DNA from: Spirosoma lacussanchae
Lineage (GTDB): Bacteria > Bacteroidota > Bacteroidia > Cytophagales > Spirosomataceae
Assembly: GCF_005870035.1 (NCBI RefSeq)
Contig: NZ_SWJG01000001.1
Location: 2,095,639-2,159,638 of the forward strand
Length of the DNA stretch: 64,000 nt
Direction of reading: 5' to 3'
Both the position numbers and the translations under genes were made by a program. Positions 18,801 through 27,457 of the stretch are shown here, piece by piece. The notes under the pieces were generated by a model. It was not told the origin of the DNA. It searched no databases and saw only the letters and a list, made by a program, of their open reading frames with translations. The number at the start of each line of letters is the position of its first letter. Position 1 is the first letter of the stretch.

Positions 18801-19047
18801 GGACGGTGTAGGGGCCGCCGAGGGGTAGTTCTTTGAACAGGTACTCGCCTTTAGCGTTGGTGACGGTACCGACGGAGAAACCCGTTGCTTCGTTGCGCAC
18901 AACAACCGTGGCTCCCGGCAGGGGCGTTTTGCCATTTTCGAGTACAGTTCCAGCGATAGACGTTTGTGTAGTTTGCGCGGTTATGTTGCCAATGCCCACG
19001 GCGGTTAGCAACAGCAGGAGGATGAATGTGAATAATGAACGGTTCAT
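15844..19047 (-). CDS. Oar-like TonB-dependent receptor
   Basis: A 1067-residue outer-membrane protein. In order: signal peptide (residues 1-24), a carboxypeptidase-regulatory-like domain (SIAGTVLENGKTPLPGATV, about 28-110), a plug (LPVNGRNFTTLTDLSPLAG, then SLEAVREFKVITNQYDVVYG and GGGIVSAVTKAGTNQLTGS), and a 22-strand barrel ending in QVGARYNF with a terminal Phe. This layout is that of the Oar/CarboxypepD-plug receptors of Bacteroidota and Myxococcota, which often import peptides or exported protease products. It lacks a SusD partner. The 549 bp before it (after kup) should hold its promoter. The ligand is unknown. Confidence 0.88.
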   Translation of the reverse strand: MNRSLFTFILLLLLTAVGIGNITAQTTQTSIAGTVLENGKTPLPGATVVVRNEATGFSVGTVTNAKGEYLFKELPLGGPYTVRATFVGYGEQRLTGYMLNQGDLVRINLDMKEGGQDLAVVDVVASGLKNKIENFGAATDVSARAIATLPVNGRNFTTLTDLSPLAGRGGNLSGQLGSSTNFTIDGTTAKNPTSAGASNSRSGGPYTISLEAVREFKVITNQYDVVYGRAGGGIVSAVTKAGTNQLTGSVFNYTRANQLASRFDIRGNRRDVRFSTNQFGFALGGPIIKDKLHYYAVYERQIDSRPLFIADIQSPADELRFNVTTATLDRYVNIARTRYGVANTPQYGQFDRVRNSSTGFLRLDWQIDSKNLLTVRNNFTTDRNKLGLIDNTAINILESTGNDFNWDNSLLATLRSSVSPRITNELKLQHLHTYQLSSPGDQLPERNIPRNIVENVQSTIGGATRATNIQTGGHRFAQEGFTNNVVQLINNLYYNTDRAQFTFGVDLMYTNARSVYGSEVNGRFHYTNDATGSALDNFDRLRPYRYFREVPLKDDWSVRGSIWNAGVYGQMATKLAPGLDMTAGLRFDYAHFPKASLNQAVLQDLGLRTDNRLRTFIAQPRLQFTWDVNEQRRDIIRLGAGVFASDINNYMLINNLTFDGSNLATVDVRGADVPAPNFAAYRQDYSSIPTLAQFQLPTINLTGADARVPVLYKANVSYTRFINDRLKVSLSGFMSLARNNYTYVDRNMPTEPFFRLSNEGNRGVFVPLNRMPANGAANWLDGRISNRLGRVLELTSDGRVNQFAAVVDATYRYFRDGEISASYTWSDVRDNTSYNGNVANTATLVQPVVDDPRNLTRMTYSDNQFRHKVVVYGTLPTFWGITVGVRYSGLGGTRYTLLSGVNSNGDFVAGQNDLAFIFDRNSAEVPENIRTGLQNLLNSPDASQSLKDYITTYSGQFAPRNGGINAFYGIFDIRAAKRFRIYKNHNIEFSADIFNFANMLKRDWGVNKSLGSQALYAPNGRAATATSPAVPNFDVANARYNYRVNATGIPNPTNDPFQVQVGARYNF

Positions 19048-19596
19048 AGTGACAGGTGTATTTCCTGCCGCAAAGAGACGCGATGTGCGTTATGTGGGTG
19101 TTACTTATAAATTAAGAAATCATAACTATTGTGTCTGGTACTTAATACAAAATAAAAACAGTGTAACCTGCTGTGTAGTAAGTGCCCGGAGGGTACGAGG
19201 CTGGCCTTACCATTGATCCCGACAAAATTCCCTGTTTACCAGAGTTTTTGGTGGAATGCTAAACGGCATAGTGGTGATCAGAGCAACATCGTGAGGGTAG
19301 CCACCCGGCTGGATGTGTATGTGCAGTTACGGGGATGTAATTATGGCGCGGGAGCACCAGACCCACCTTTAATAAGCAACTTTAAGGCTCTTGGACGCAA
19401 TGGACCTGCCAGTGGCACGAGCTTAGCTGGCTATTTTAGGTGTATTTTTTTGCTGCGTAACAGCCAAATTGGATTGGATTGTGCCGTAACAAACACTGTT
19501 GCTTTTTATTTTCAATTGCCTGTCCTATTCTTGCGGAGTCCCAGAATCGAGCTCGTCAACAACCGATCATCCGTAGGTTCAGTATTCGTTTATGTC
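19048..19596. other. Long divergent gap between the Oar-like receptor and kup
   Basis: These 549 bp hold the upstream regions of two divergent genes. An AT-rich patch near 19100-19170 may be the receptor promoter. A plus-strand frame stays open from 19213 into kup, but its first 128 codons resemble no known protein. No riboswitch structure was recognised, in particular none of the c-di-AMP (ydaO) type that precedes potassium transporters elsewhere. Confidence 0.45.
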
Positions 19597-21575
19597 ATGA
19601 CAAAGTCTACCCAACATTTAGACAAACTGACAACTGCAGGTTTACTGGTAGCGGTCGGTATTGTTTTTGGTGATATCGGTACATCGCCACTTTACACGTA
19701 CCGCGCCATAATTGAAGACCGAAGTGTGACTGAAACCCTGGCGCTGGGAGGGGCATCGGCCATTTTCTGGACGTTGACATTTCAGACCACTCTAAAATAC
19801 GTGCTGATTACCTTACGAGCCGACAATAATGGGGAGGGTGGGATTTTTTCGCTTTACGCCCTAATCAGGCGATACGCCAGATGGCTCCTGTTTCCCGCTA
19901 TCGCGGGGGGGAGCTTTCTCATTGCTGATAGCATCATCACCCCACCCATTTCGGTATCGTCGGCTATTGAAGGGTTGTTGCCGATTTATCCTGACCTGCC
20001 TACTGTCCCGATCGTACTGGCGGTTCTGTTGGGGTTGTTTCTGGTGCAGCAGGCTGGCACAAACCGGCTGGGTAAAGCCTTCGGGCCGATCATGACCGTC
20101 TGGTTTACAATGATTGGCCTGTTAGGAGTGGTGCACATTGTCCAGAATCCTGCGGTTGTTCGCGCCCTCAATCCCTACTATGCCTACGAATTGATTGTCC
20201 ACTATCCTGAAGGTTTCTGGCTGCTGGGTGGGGTGTTTCTCTGCTCAACAGGTGCTGAAGCGCTTTATTCCGACATGGGCCATGTGGGTCGGCGAAATGT
20301 GCAGGTGTCCTGGGTTTATGTCAAACTTTGTCTAATACTCTGCTATTTAGGACAGGCAGCCTGTATTTAGGACAGGCAGCCTGGCTGCTCGACCATACTG
20401 GTCAGCCATTGGGTAATCAAAGCCCGTTTTTCGGATTAGTACCCGACTGGTTTATGTTACCTAGTATCGGTATTGCCACACTGGCAACAATTATTGCCTC
20501 TCAGGCGCTGATTAGTGGCACGTTCACATTGGTGTCGGAAGCTTTCCGACTGACGCTGTTGCCTAAGCTACGGATTGTTTTTCCTTCCGATGCGCGGGGG
20601 CAGGTGTACATACCGGCGTTCAACTGGCTGCTGATGGCAGGCTGTTTTGCGGTCGTACTGTACTTTCGCGAATCAAAAAACATGGAAGCGGCTTTTGGAC
20701 TGTCGGTCAATCTAACAATGCTGATGACAACCGTACTGCTGGCTATGTACCTTTACAGCCGTCACGTCAGCCTCCTCTGGGTAGGGGCGCTGCTGCTGGT
20801 TTTTCTGATTATCGAGAGCGCATTTCTGGTAGCCAACCTGCGAAAGTTTACCCATGGTGGCTGGGTGTCACTCCTGCTGGGTTTCATCATGACTGCGGTG
20901 ATGCTGGTGTGGTACTACGGCAGTCGCATCAAACGCCGACTAACCCGCTACGTCAGCCTACGCGATCATCTGCCCATCCTAAAACAGCTCAGCAACGACG
21001 AGGCCGTACCGAAATACGCCACGAATCTTGTTTACCTGACTGCATCAGATCAGCCAGCGCAGGTGGAAGAGAGTATTATCAGTTCTGTGCTGGAAGGTCA
21101 GCCTAAGCGCGCTGATGTGTACTGGCTAATCCACGTTGACTTAATGGACGAACCGTATACGACCGAGTATAGCTTAGATATTTTAGAGCCAGAAGAAGTG
21201 GTTCGTATAACCTTCCGGCTGGGGTTCCGGGTACAGCCCCGCATCAACTTGTTATTCCGCAAAGTTGTTGAGGAGCTAGTGCGTTGCCGAGAAATTACGC
21301 TTCGGCCCAATTACCAGCCACTGCACGTAAATGCCAACGCCATCGGTGACTTTCGCTTTATCGTTATCAATCGTTTTTTGTCCTATGATAACGATCTCGA
21401 TTCACTCGATACGTTTATCATGAACAGCTACTTCGCCTTGAAAAGCATTAGCGTAGCCGATGAGCGAGCATATGGACTAGACACCCAGAACGTAGCTACT
21501 GAGCAGGTGCCCCTGATCGTCAAACCTGCTGAATTTGTCCGGTTGCGTCGGGTCGACTCGCCAACCAGCACCTAA
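19597..21575 (+). pseudogene. kup: KUP potassium transporter, frameshifted by 20-bp tandem duplication
   Basis: A KUP-family K+/H+ symporter with about 12 spans and a cytoplasmic C-terminus. Family signs are GIVFGDIGTSPLYTYRAI near the start, NNGEGGIFSLYALIRR and STGAEALYSDMGHVGRRNV. The first frame ends after 257 codons at TAG 20368-20370, with CYLGQAACI. A second frame then carries the rest (CYLGQAAWLLDHTG onward) to 21575. A perfect 20-bp tandem repeat at 20344-20383 accounts for the break: with one copy the frame is intact, giving a 652-residue protein of normal family length. As drawn the gene is inactive, or makes two fragments; the second frame could begin at TTG 20328. Loss or gain of a copy by slippage could restore it. 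Confidence 0.88.
20344..20383 (+). repeat. Perfect 20-bp tandem duplication inside kup
   Basis: The unit TATTTAGGACAGGCAGCCTG occurs at 20344-20363 and again, identical, at 20364-20383. Because 20 is not a multiple of 3, the second copy shifts the kup frame and creates the in-frame TAG at 20368-20370. Confidence 0.95.
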
Positions 21576-21650
21576 CAAGCTCCTGACCATCGGGGATGAT
21601 TTTGACACCAGAACACCCCGGATATTGGATAGGTTTTGAGTTAATATATC

Positions 21651-21893
21651 TTGCGTTTACAGGGAGCAAAAAGCCGTTTTGTCCGCCCATCTTGCCTCTT
21701 GCTTAAATCTGACGACCTTAGCGATTTGTTTGATATCGACTCCTTGTTTGAGTTGCTCTGCCAGAAGCTAGGGGCTGCCGACTTATGAGGAGATGGCTTA
21801 TTTCTGAATGCGGGTACCGGCTTTGATTCAACGCAGACTAAAGTAGGGCTCGCATCGTTGGACAGACAGAAAACCGTCGCCATTACGCATTAG
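21651..21893 (+). mobile_element. Transposase remnant (IS5-like DDE type)
   Basis: One plus-strand frame from 21651 to 21893 reads SDLFDIDSLFELLCQKL, then a TGA at 21786-21788, then GDGLFLNAGTGFDS and a terminal TAG. The pattern of DLFDIDSLFxxLC followed by GLFLNADAGFDS is characteristic of IS5-group transposases common in Spirosoma-like genomes; here the usual DA is GT and an internal stop is present. Only about 80 codons remain, with no terminal inverted repeats seen. It lies in the 408-bp gap after the broken kup. The family call comes from memory of the motif; the fragment is dead. Confidence 0.55.
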
Positions 21894-21983
21894 ATTGTTG
21901 AAAACGCCTAAATTGCTATAAAGCCTGATTTGGTAGGCGGTTCGACTCTGTCATCTGGTTGTCATTCGCATTATACATTATTC

Positions 21984-22505
21984 ATGTCTCGCCCCCGTTT
22001 CGACGATATTTTCATGGAGCTGGCCGTTAACCTGGCTAAGCGTTCTCATTGCATCAAAGCCCAGGTCGGAGCCGTACTGACCCGCGATACCCGCATCATA
22101 TCCATCGGATACAACGGCCCCCCCGCCGGTACCCATAACTGCGACGACGAGTTTCCCGAAACGGGTTGCCCCCGCGACTCGAAAGGCTCGTGTTCGCTGG
22201 CGTTGCATGCCGAAGAAAATGCCATTCTGTACGCAGCCAAGAACGGATCCGAAGTTGAAGGTGCCACAATCTACGTGACCCTTTCGCCCTGTATTGCCTG
22301 CGCCCGCATTATTTACAGCATGAAAATAGCAAGGGTCGTTTTCCTGCATTCCTATGCCGAATACAAAGGCATCGGCTCGGACGAAGGAGTCGACTTTTTG
22401 CGCCGATTCGGTGTTACGGTTGAGCGTTACGTGCCAAGTCCGGGATTTGACCTCCAGTCTGAGCCGCCCATTCCTAAAAAAGCGGTCTCAGAGTCCGTAT
22501 TATGA
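21984..22505 (+). CDS. dCMP/cytidine deaminase, ComEB-like
   Basis: A 173-residue zinc deaminase that should convert dCMP to dUMP and so feed dTMP synthesis. The zinc motif HAEENAILYA and the paired cysteines in TLSPCIACARIIYS form the canonical HxE...PCxxC site. IGYNGPPAGTHNCDDEF near residue 40 is typical of the dCMP deaminase branch. The ATG at 21984 (MSRPRFDDIFMELA) matches family N-termini; the frame is open upstream to a TTG at 21930, which I reject. It overlaps acpH by 4 bp (ATGA), so the two are co-transcribed. Confidence 0.92.
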   Translation: MSRPRFDDIFMELAVNLAKRSHCIKAQVGAVLTRDTRIISIGYNGPPAGTHNCDDEFPETGCPRDSKGSCSLALHAEENAILYAAKNGSEVEGATIYVTLSPCIACARIIYSMKIARVVFLHSYAEYKGIGSDEGVDFLRRFGVTVERYVPSPGFDLQSEPPIPKKAVSESVL

Positions 22506-23107
22506 ATATTCTGGCACATGCCTACTTGTCGGGTCAGGACACGGGACTTATCGTTGGCAACTTTATTGGCGATTTTATCAAGGGTGATCCGGCCGGGCTC
22601 CGGCACCATCTACTGCCAGGCGAGATAGCGGGGGTTCGCCTGCATCGGGCTATCGACCTGTTTACAGATACCCATGCCGACGTTGCCGCCGTGCGCGATA
22701 TCCTGCATCCACGCTGTCATAAATACGCCGGGGCGGCTGTCGACGTTTTTTTTGATCATTTTCTGGCGGTGCATTTCCAGGAACTTACGGGCCAGTCGCT
22801 GCCCGAATTCACGACTGATTTTTACCAGACGCTGCTTCGGCACACGACCAATTTTCCGACTACCGCTCTGCGGATGCTCGACGCCATGATTCGACACGAC
22901 TGGCTGACGCATTACCAGACCCTTGACGGCATCAACCGGTCGCTGACGGGTATTTCGCGCCGAACGGCGTTTCCGTCGGGCCTAGAAACGGCTGTCGAAG
23001 ACCTGCAAACGTATTACGTTGAGATCGAAACCCGGTTTCTGCACTACTGGCCGCAGTTGACGGCCGAGGTTGGGCGGGTCAAAAGGCTGCTGGCCGAAAC
23101 GAGCTGA
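22502..23107 (+). CDS. acpH: Acyl carrier protein phosphodiesterase, AcpH-like
   Basis: A 201-residue protein of the AcpH/DUF479 family, which removes the 4'-phosphopantetheine arm from acyl carrier protein. Recognised by MNILAHAYLSG at the N-terminus, VGNFIGDFIKG, GVRLHRAIDLFTDTH and DVFFDHFLAVHF, whose His and Asp residues match the HD-like metal site of the family. The start overlaps the dCMP deaminase stop. Cytoplasmic. The pairing with dCMP deaminase is likely operonic rather than functional. Confidence 0.88.
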   Translation: MNILAHAYLSGQDTGLIVGNFIGDFIKGDPAGLRHHLLPGEIAGVRLHRAIDLFTDTHADVAAVRDILHPRCHKYAGAAVDVFFDHFLAVHFQELTGQSLPEFTTDFYQTLLRHTTNFPTTALRMLDAMIRHDWLTHYQTLDGINRSLTGISRRTAFPSGLETAVEDLQTYYVEIETRFLHYWPQLTAEVGRVKRLLAETS

Positions 23108-23165
23108 GCCGACCTGGCGTTCGTAGTCCAAACGGATTAACGGGCTGGCAAAGCCCGAAAATCGT

Positions 23166-23173
23166 TACTTTTG
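23166..23173 (+). promoter_or_regulatory. Candidate -7 element for holA
   Basis: TACTTTTG matches the Bacteroidota -7 consensus TAnnTTTG exactly and lies about 83 bp before the holA start. No clear TTG is found at the -33 spacing, so support is moderate. Confidence 0.4.
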
Positions 23174-23255
23174 TTGTCCACCATCGGCATATGCCGTAGG
23201 GGAGGCTGGCCTTTGTTCTGCCCGCGACTCCGCCTGTATAATCTCCTGGTACGTC

Positions 23256-24290
23256 TTGATTGCTGCTGTTGATACCCTCCTGAAAGATATTCGCAACAAG
23301 CGGATTGCTCCTGTTTACCTCATTCATGGCGACGAGCCCTATTACATTGACCGAATTGCTGAAGAACTCGAAAAGGTAGTCGTACCGGTGGCCGAGCGTG
23401 GGTTCAATCAATTCGTGCTTTTTGGGAAGGATACCGATGTAGGCGCTGTGATTAACTACGCCCGGCGCTACCCCTTTATGGCCGAACGCCAGCTGGTACT
23501 TGTCAAAGAAGCCCAGCAGATGGCCGGTATTGGCGATAAATCGGCGCAGACCCTGCTGGAAGATTACGCGCTCAATCCGCTGGCCAGTACGATTCTGATG
23601 CTGTGCTATACCAAAGAGGACGGAAAACCGGGGCTCGACGAGCGGAAGTCGTGGGTGAAAGCGTTCGGGACCAAGGGAAAGCTGCTAGGGGTCAAGAAGC
23701 TGTACGACAACAAAGTGCCCGACTGGATCGGGGAATACTGCCGGGAGCAGGGTACGAAAGTAAGCCCGAAAGCCTGTCAGTTACTGGCCGATCACATTGG
23801 TAACGACCTCAAGCGACTCGCCAGCGAAATCGATAAAATACTCATCAATCTGCACGTTGGCGAGGAGATCTCAGCGGCAACGGTAGAGCGGCTGGTGGGT
23901 ATCAGTAAAGAATACAACGTTTTCGAACTGCAGAAGGCTCTCGTGCAGCGCGACGTCGTAAAGGCCAACCGGATTGTCGATTACTTTGCTCGCAACCCGA
24001 AGGACAATCCACTGGTTGTTATTCTGGCGCAGCTGTTTGGCTATTTCAGCAAAGTAGTACTGGTACAGGCCTCACCCGACCAGTCGGAGAAAGGGCTGGC
24101 CTCGGTGCTGGGGGTTAATCCGTTCTTCGTAAAAGACTATCTGTCGGCAGCCCGTACATTCCCGCTGGCTAAAGTGGCAGACATTATACACGCCATCCGG
24201 CGGGCTGATGCGCAGAGTAAAGGAATCGACGCGCCCACCCTTACCGAAGGCGATATTCTCCGGGAACTCGTATTTACGGTGCTGCACTAA
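23256..24290 (+). CDS. holA: DNA polymerase III delta subunit
   Basis: The clamp-loader subunit that opens the beta sliding clamp. The 344-residue protein has IAPVYLIHGDEPYYIDRIAE near the N-terminus, YARRYPFMAERQLVLVKEAQ, and a C-terminal collar domain ending DILRELVF. The pattern and length match HolA. The start appears to be TTG 23256, since there is no in-frame ATG before the conserved LLKDIRNKRIAPVYL segment. Cytoplasmic, essential. It stands 148 bp after acpH, with a candidate promoter at 23166. Confidence 0.9.
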   Translation: MIAAVDTLLKDIRNKRIAPVYLIHGDEPYYIDRIAEELEKVVVPVAERGFNQFVLFGKDTDVGAVINYARRYPFMAERQLVLVKEAQQMAGIGDKSAQTLLEDYALNPLASTILMLCYTKEDGKPGLDERKSWVKAFGTKGKLLGVKKLYDNKVPDWIGEYCREQGTKVSPKACQLLADHIGNDLKRLASEIDKILINLHVGEEISAATVERLVGISKEYNVFELQKALVQRDVVKANRIVDYFARNPKDNPLVVILAQLFGYFSKVVLVQASPDQSEKGLASVLGVNPFFVKDYLSAARTFPLAKVADIIHAIRRADAQSKGIDAPTLTEGDILRELVFTVLH

Positions 24291-24310
24291 CAATCACTCG
24301 CTTTATCTGT

Positions 24311-24318
24311 TATATTTG
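24311..24318 (+). promoter_or_regulatory. Candidate -7 element for the TonB receptor
   Basis: TATATTTG matches the TAnnTTTG consensus and lies about 65 bp before the receptor start. No good -33 TTG is seen. Confidence 0.38.
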
Positions 24319-24382
24319 CAACTATGTTGCAGGAGTAAGGGTGAGTAGTATTCAGCCTTACGCCTGCCAGTTTCAATAACAG

Positions 24383-26815
24383 ATGAGGGTAGGGCGGACA
24401 GTAAGTCGAATTGTAAGTGTACTGATGGGGGTATGTACGGTATCCCTGGCTCAGGCACAGACGTCCTGCACGGCTGTTTTGAGTGGGCGCATTCTGGACC
24501 AGGCTAGCCACCAGCCGCTTCCGGGGGCCACGGTCTATATTCGTGAGCTGGGCACCGGTGCTGTAGCCGATACAAACGGAATGTTTCGGTTGGCCGCCGT
24601 CTGTGCCGGTCAGTATACGGTCGATTATCAGTTTGTCAGTTATCAGAGGCTGGAGCAGCGGATAACGATCGGGGCGGATACGCTTACAACGCTCCCGACG
24701 GTACAGCTTGCTCCGGATAGCCGCACACTACAGGAAGTTGTTGTGACCGAGTACCGATCCGAAGCGCAGCAATTGCTTCAGGTCCAAACTTCACTGAGCG
24801 GAAACGCGCTGGAAGCCACCCGCGGTCAGTCGTTGGGCGAGAGCCTCAAAACGTTACCAGGTTTGTATACGGTGCAGACAGGCCCCTCCATTGCAAAGCC
24901 GGTTATTCATGGTTTATACAGCAACCGGATCATAACCCTGAATAACGGCATTCGTCAGGAAGATCAACAGTGGGGTAGTGAACACGCTCCACAGATTGAT
25001 CCGTTCCTGGCATCCCGCATAACGGTCATTAAAGGAGCGGCCAGCATACGATACGGTTCCGACGCCATTGGTGGGGTTATTCTGGTCGAGCCCCGACCCA
25101 TGCCCGTCAAACCTGGCTTGGGGGCTGAACTGAATGCCGTTGGGGGCACAAATGGTCGGCAGGGTACCCTGTCGGGGTTTATTGAGCAGGCTTTTGGAGG
25201 CAAACTCAACGGGTTGAGCTGGCGGGTGCAGGGAACCATAAAACGGGTAGGATACGCTCGTACGCCCAACTATTACCTCGAAAACAGCAGTTACCATGAG
25301 ACCAACGGTTCGGGTCAACTAAGCTATATCCGAAATCTACCGAGCGGAAATACCGTGGGGACTGACCTGTATTACAGTCTTTTTACCACCAAAGTAGGCT
25401 TGTTCACGGGCGCACAGGTGGGCAGTCTGTCCGATTTTTACGCGGCTATAGCCCGCCCCGAGCCCTTACGCCAGCCTGGCTTTTCGTACGACCTGAGCCG
25501 ACCATACCAGCAGGTTCAGCACGAACTGCTGAAGTTTCGGACGTTTGCGCGGTCCGACCGATGGGGTGCGCTGACATTCACCTACGCCCGGCAGCAGAAC
25601 ATCCGGCGCGAATACGATTTTCTGTCCTTCAGCCGGGCTACCGACCCTGAACTATACCTGAAGCTGGTTAGCCAGACCGCCGATCTGATCTGGGAGCAGA
25701 AGCCCGTTAAGTTGGCCAACGGAGGTACCCTGTCGGGCAGTGCCGGTTTTAACGGAATCACCCAGGGCAACGTTCGGCAGTTTCTGTTTCTGATTCCAAA
25801 CTACCGAAACTACGGCGCCGGTCTGTTCGCCATTGAGCGCTACGCGAACGACCGCTGGACCCTGGAGGCCGGCGTGCGGTACGACTACCGCTGGTTACGT
25901 GCCTTCTTCCTCAACGAGCAAACCAGTACCGTTACCAACACAACCCGTCAGTGGCAGAATGGTAGCGGCTCGGTCGGCGCCACGTACCAGCTGAACCCGC
26001 GGCTATCGCTGGCAGGTAATCTCAGCACGGCCTGGCGGGCTCCCAACGTCAACGATCTGTACTCGAACGGCTTACACCAGAGCGCCGTGGCCTACGAGCG
26101 GGGTAACCCCAACCTTCAGGCCGAGCAGGCCTACAACGCCACGTTCTCCCTGGAATATACCGGTAAACGACTTTACCTGGATCTGGGGCTGTATAACAAC
26201 CGGATCGACAACTTCATTTATTTGAAGCCTGACTCCGTACCAATTGTCCGGCAGCGGGGGGCCTTTCCAGCGTATACCTACACGGCCGTACAGGCAACCT
26301 TCCGGGGGGTAGATGTAACGATCCGATATAAACTCATTGATCGTCTGACGCTTACCTCGAAAACGTCGTTGCTGCTAGCCTACGCCCGTTCAACGGACCC
26401 GGCTACCCGGGGCGCGCATGAGTATCTGGTGTACATTCCACCGAACCGAACCGACAACAGCCTGCGCTACGAGCTAAAGGATGCCAACCGGTTCTCGGGT
26501 ATGTACGTCAGTGTCAGCAGCCAGTATGTAGCCCGGCAAAACCGAGCGCCGGCGGTATCGCAGCGGCAGGAGGGAGGGCAGCTCATTTTTACCGGCGATT
26601 TTGCTCCACCCCCGCCTGCCTATACCCTGTTTGGGGCCGAAATGGGCTTTACGTATCGGATAGGCACCCAATCGCTGGGTGTCATTTTAACCGGAACCAA
26701 TCTGCTGAACCGGGCTTACCGCGACTATCTGGATCGGTTTCGCTACTTCACCGACGAGCCGGGCCGGGCCATCTGGCTTAAGCTTAGACTGCCTTTAGCC
26801 TTTGGGCGTAGTTAG
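24383..26815 (+). CDS. TonB-dependent receptor, probable metal or cofactor uptake
   Basis: An 810-residue outer-membrane receptor. Signal peptide to about residue 25, carboxypeptidase-like domain (LSGRILDQASHQPLPGATV, 32-115), TonB box region LQEVVVTEYRSE, and a plug with SLGESLKTLPGLYTV, IHGLYSNRIITLNNGIRQED and VIKGAASIRYGSDAIGGVIL. The barrel ends LRLPLAFGRS. The plug words HGLYSNRI and QQWGSEHAPQIDPF resemble zinc-type (ZnuD-like) receptors, so metal uptake is a reasonable guess, not proof. A 189-residue lipoprotein follows 61 bp later and is probably its partner. Confidence 0.85.
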   Translation: MRVGRTVSRIVSVLMGVCTVSLAQAQTSCTAVLSGRILDQASHQPLPGATVYIRELGTGAVADTNGMFRLAAVCAGQYTVDYQFVSYQRLEQRITIGADTLTTLPTVQLAPDSRTLQEVVVTEYRSEAQQLLQVQTSLSGNALEATRGQSLGESLKTLPGLYTVQTGPSIAKPVIHGLYSNRIITLNNGIRQEDQQWGSEHAPQIDPFLASRITVIKGAASIRYGSDAIGGVILVEPRPMPVKPGLGAELNAVGGTNGRQGTLSGFIEQAFGGKLNGLSWRVQGTIKRVGYARTPNYYLENSSYHETNGSGQLSYIRNLPSGNTVGTDLYYSLFTTKVGLFTGAQVGSLSDFYAAIARPEPLRQPGFSYDLSRPYQQVQHELLKFRTFARSDRWGALTFTYARQQNIRREYDFLSFSRATDPELYLKLVSQTADLIWEQKPVKLANGGTLSGSAGFNGITQGNVRQFLFLIPNYRNYGAGLFAIERYANDRWTLEAGVRYDYRWLRAFFLNEQTSTVTNTTRQWQNGSGSVGATYQLNPRLSLAGNLSTAWRAPNVNDLYSNGLHQSAVAYERGNPNLQAEQAYNATFSLEYTGKRLYLDLGLYNNRIDNFIYLKPDSVPIVRQRGAFPAYTYTAVQATFRGVDVTIRYKLIDRLTLTSKTSLLLAYARSTDPATRGAHEYLVYIPPNRTDNSLRYELKDANRFSGMYVSVSSQYVARQNRAPAVSQRQEGGQLIFTGDFAPPPPAYTLFGAEMGFTYRIGTQSLGVILTGTNLLNRAYRDYLDRFRYFTDEPGRAIWLKLRLPLAFGRS

Positions 26816-26876
26816 TCACTTCGGCTCTATGGTATGCTTTTTCAACCTGATGTTTCACATAAATTGTTAACTACCA

Positions 26877-27446
26877 ATGAAAATGTTCCGTCAATCGCTG
26901 CTCTTCCTGTTACCCATGGCTCTGTTGGTTGCTGCCTGTAACAATGATGAAGAAAACCCGACCCCAACCGACGATAACGAAGCGATCACCACGGCTACAC
27001 TGACGCTCACCAGCCAGACTACCCCCGTTCAAACCGTGACCGCAACGGTCGAAAACCTAAATACAAACGCTGATTTCAGCCGAGCCACCCTGACGCTTCG
27101 GCCTAATACAACCTACACGGGTGTTCTATCCCTGCTCGACAAAACAAAAACGCCCACGCTTGACGTGTCGGCCGAAGTGGCAGAAGAGGCCAATGAACAC
27201 CTTGTGGTGTATACGTTCACACCGACTACGGGCTCGCCTGCATCCGTGACCGTAACGGCTACCGATCGGGATACCAACCCCGCGCCTGGGCCTTATCCGA
27301 TTGGGCTAGCCACGCAGATACGAACCGGGGCTACCGGCAGTGGAAAACTAAAGGTCGTGTTGCGGCACCAGCCTAACGTAAAGAACGGCACTTCGCAGCC
27401 AGGTTCGTCCGATCTGGATACCGACTTCTCGGTCACCATCCAGTAA
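26877..27446 (+). CDS. Small lipoprotein downstream of TonB receptor
   Basis: A 189-residue exported lipoprotein: hydrophobic signal MFRQSLLFLLPMALLVAAC with a lipobox ending VAAC, so Cys is lipidated and the protein anchored in the membrane. A Glu/Asp/Asn/Thr-rich linker follows, then a beta-rich domain of no named family ending in SDLDTDFSVTIQ. The C-terminal VVLRHQPNVKNGTS resembles lipoproteins that sit beside ZnuD-like TonB receptors in other Bacteroidota, which supports a joint role in ligand capture. This is inferred from gene context only. Confidence 0.65.
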   Translation: MKMFRQSLLFLLPMALLVAACNNDEENPTPTDDNEAITTATLTLTSQTTPVQTVTATVENLNTNADFSRATLTLRPNTTYTGVLSLLDKTKTPTLDVSAEVAEEANEHLVVYTFTPTTGSPASVTVTATDRDTNPAPGPYPIGLATQIRTGATGSGKLKVVLRHQPNVKNGTSQPGSSDLDTDFSVTIQ

Positions 27447-27457
27447 GCCATATGTAC

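Noticed and set aside
19250-19420. A riboswitch before kup
   Set aside because: I looked for ydaO-type and cobalamin-type conserved words and found none. The G/C-rich short stems seen do not form a known fold.
19213-19596. A long N-terminal extension of kup
   Set aside because: The frame is open, but the 128 codons resemble no protein, and the KUP family begins near MTKSTQHLDK at 19597.
21641-21883. Minus-strand 80-codon frame as a gene
   Set aside because: It is the antisense shadow of a transposase-like plus-strand frame and has no protein-like pattern.
23125-23160. A terminator after acpH
   Set aside because: A small stem (GGGCT/AGCCC) is present, but it is followed by A, not T, on the plus strand.
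24319-24382. A cobalamin riboswitch before the TonB receptor
   Set aside because: The leader is only about 65 nt, too short for that class, and the B12 box is absent.
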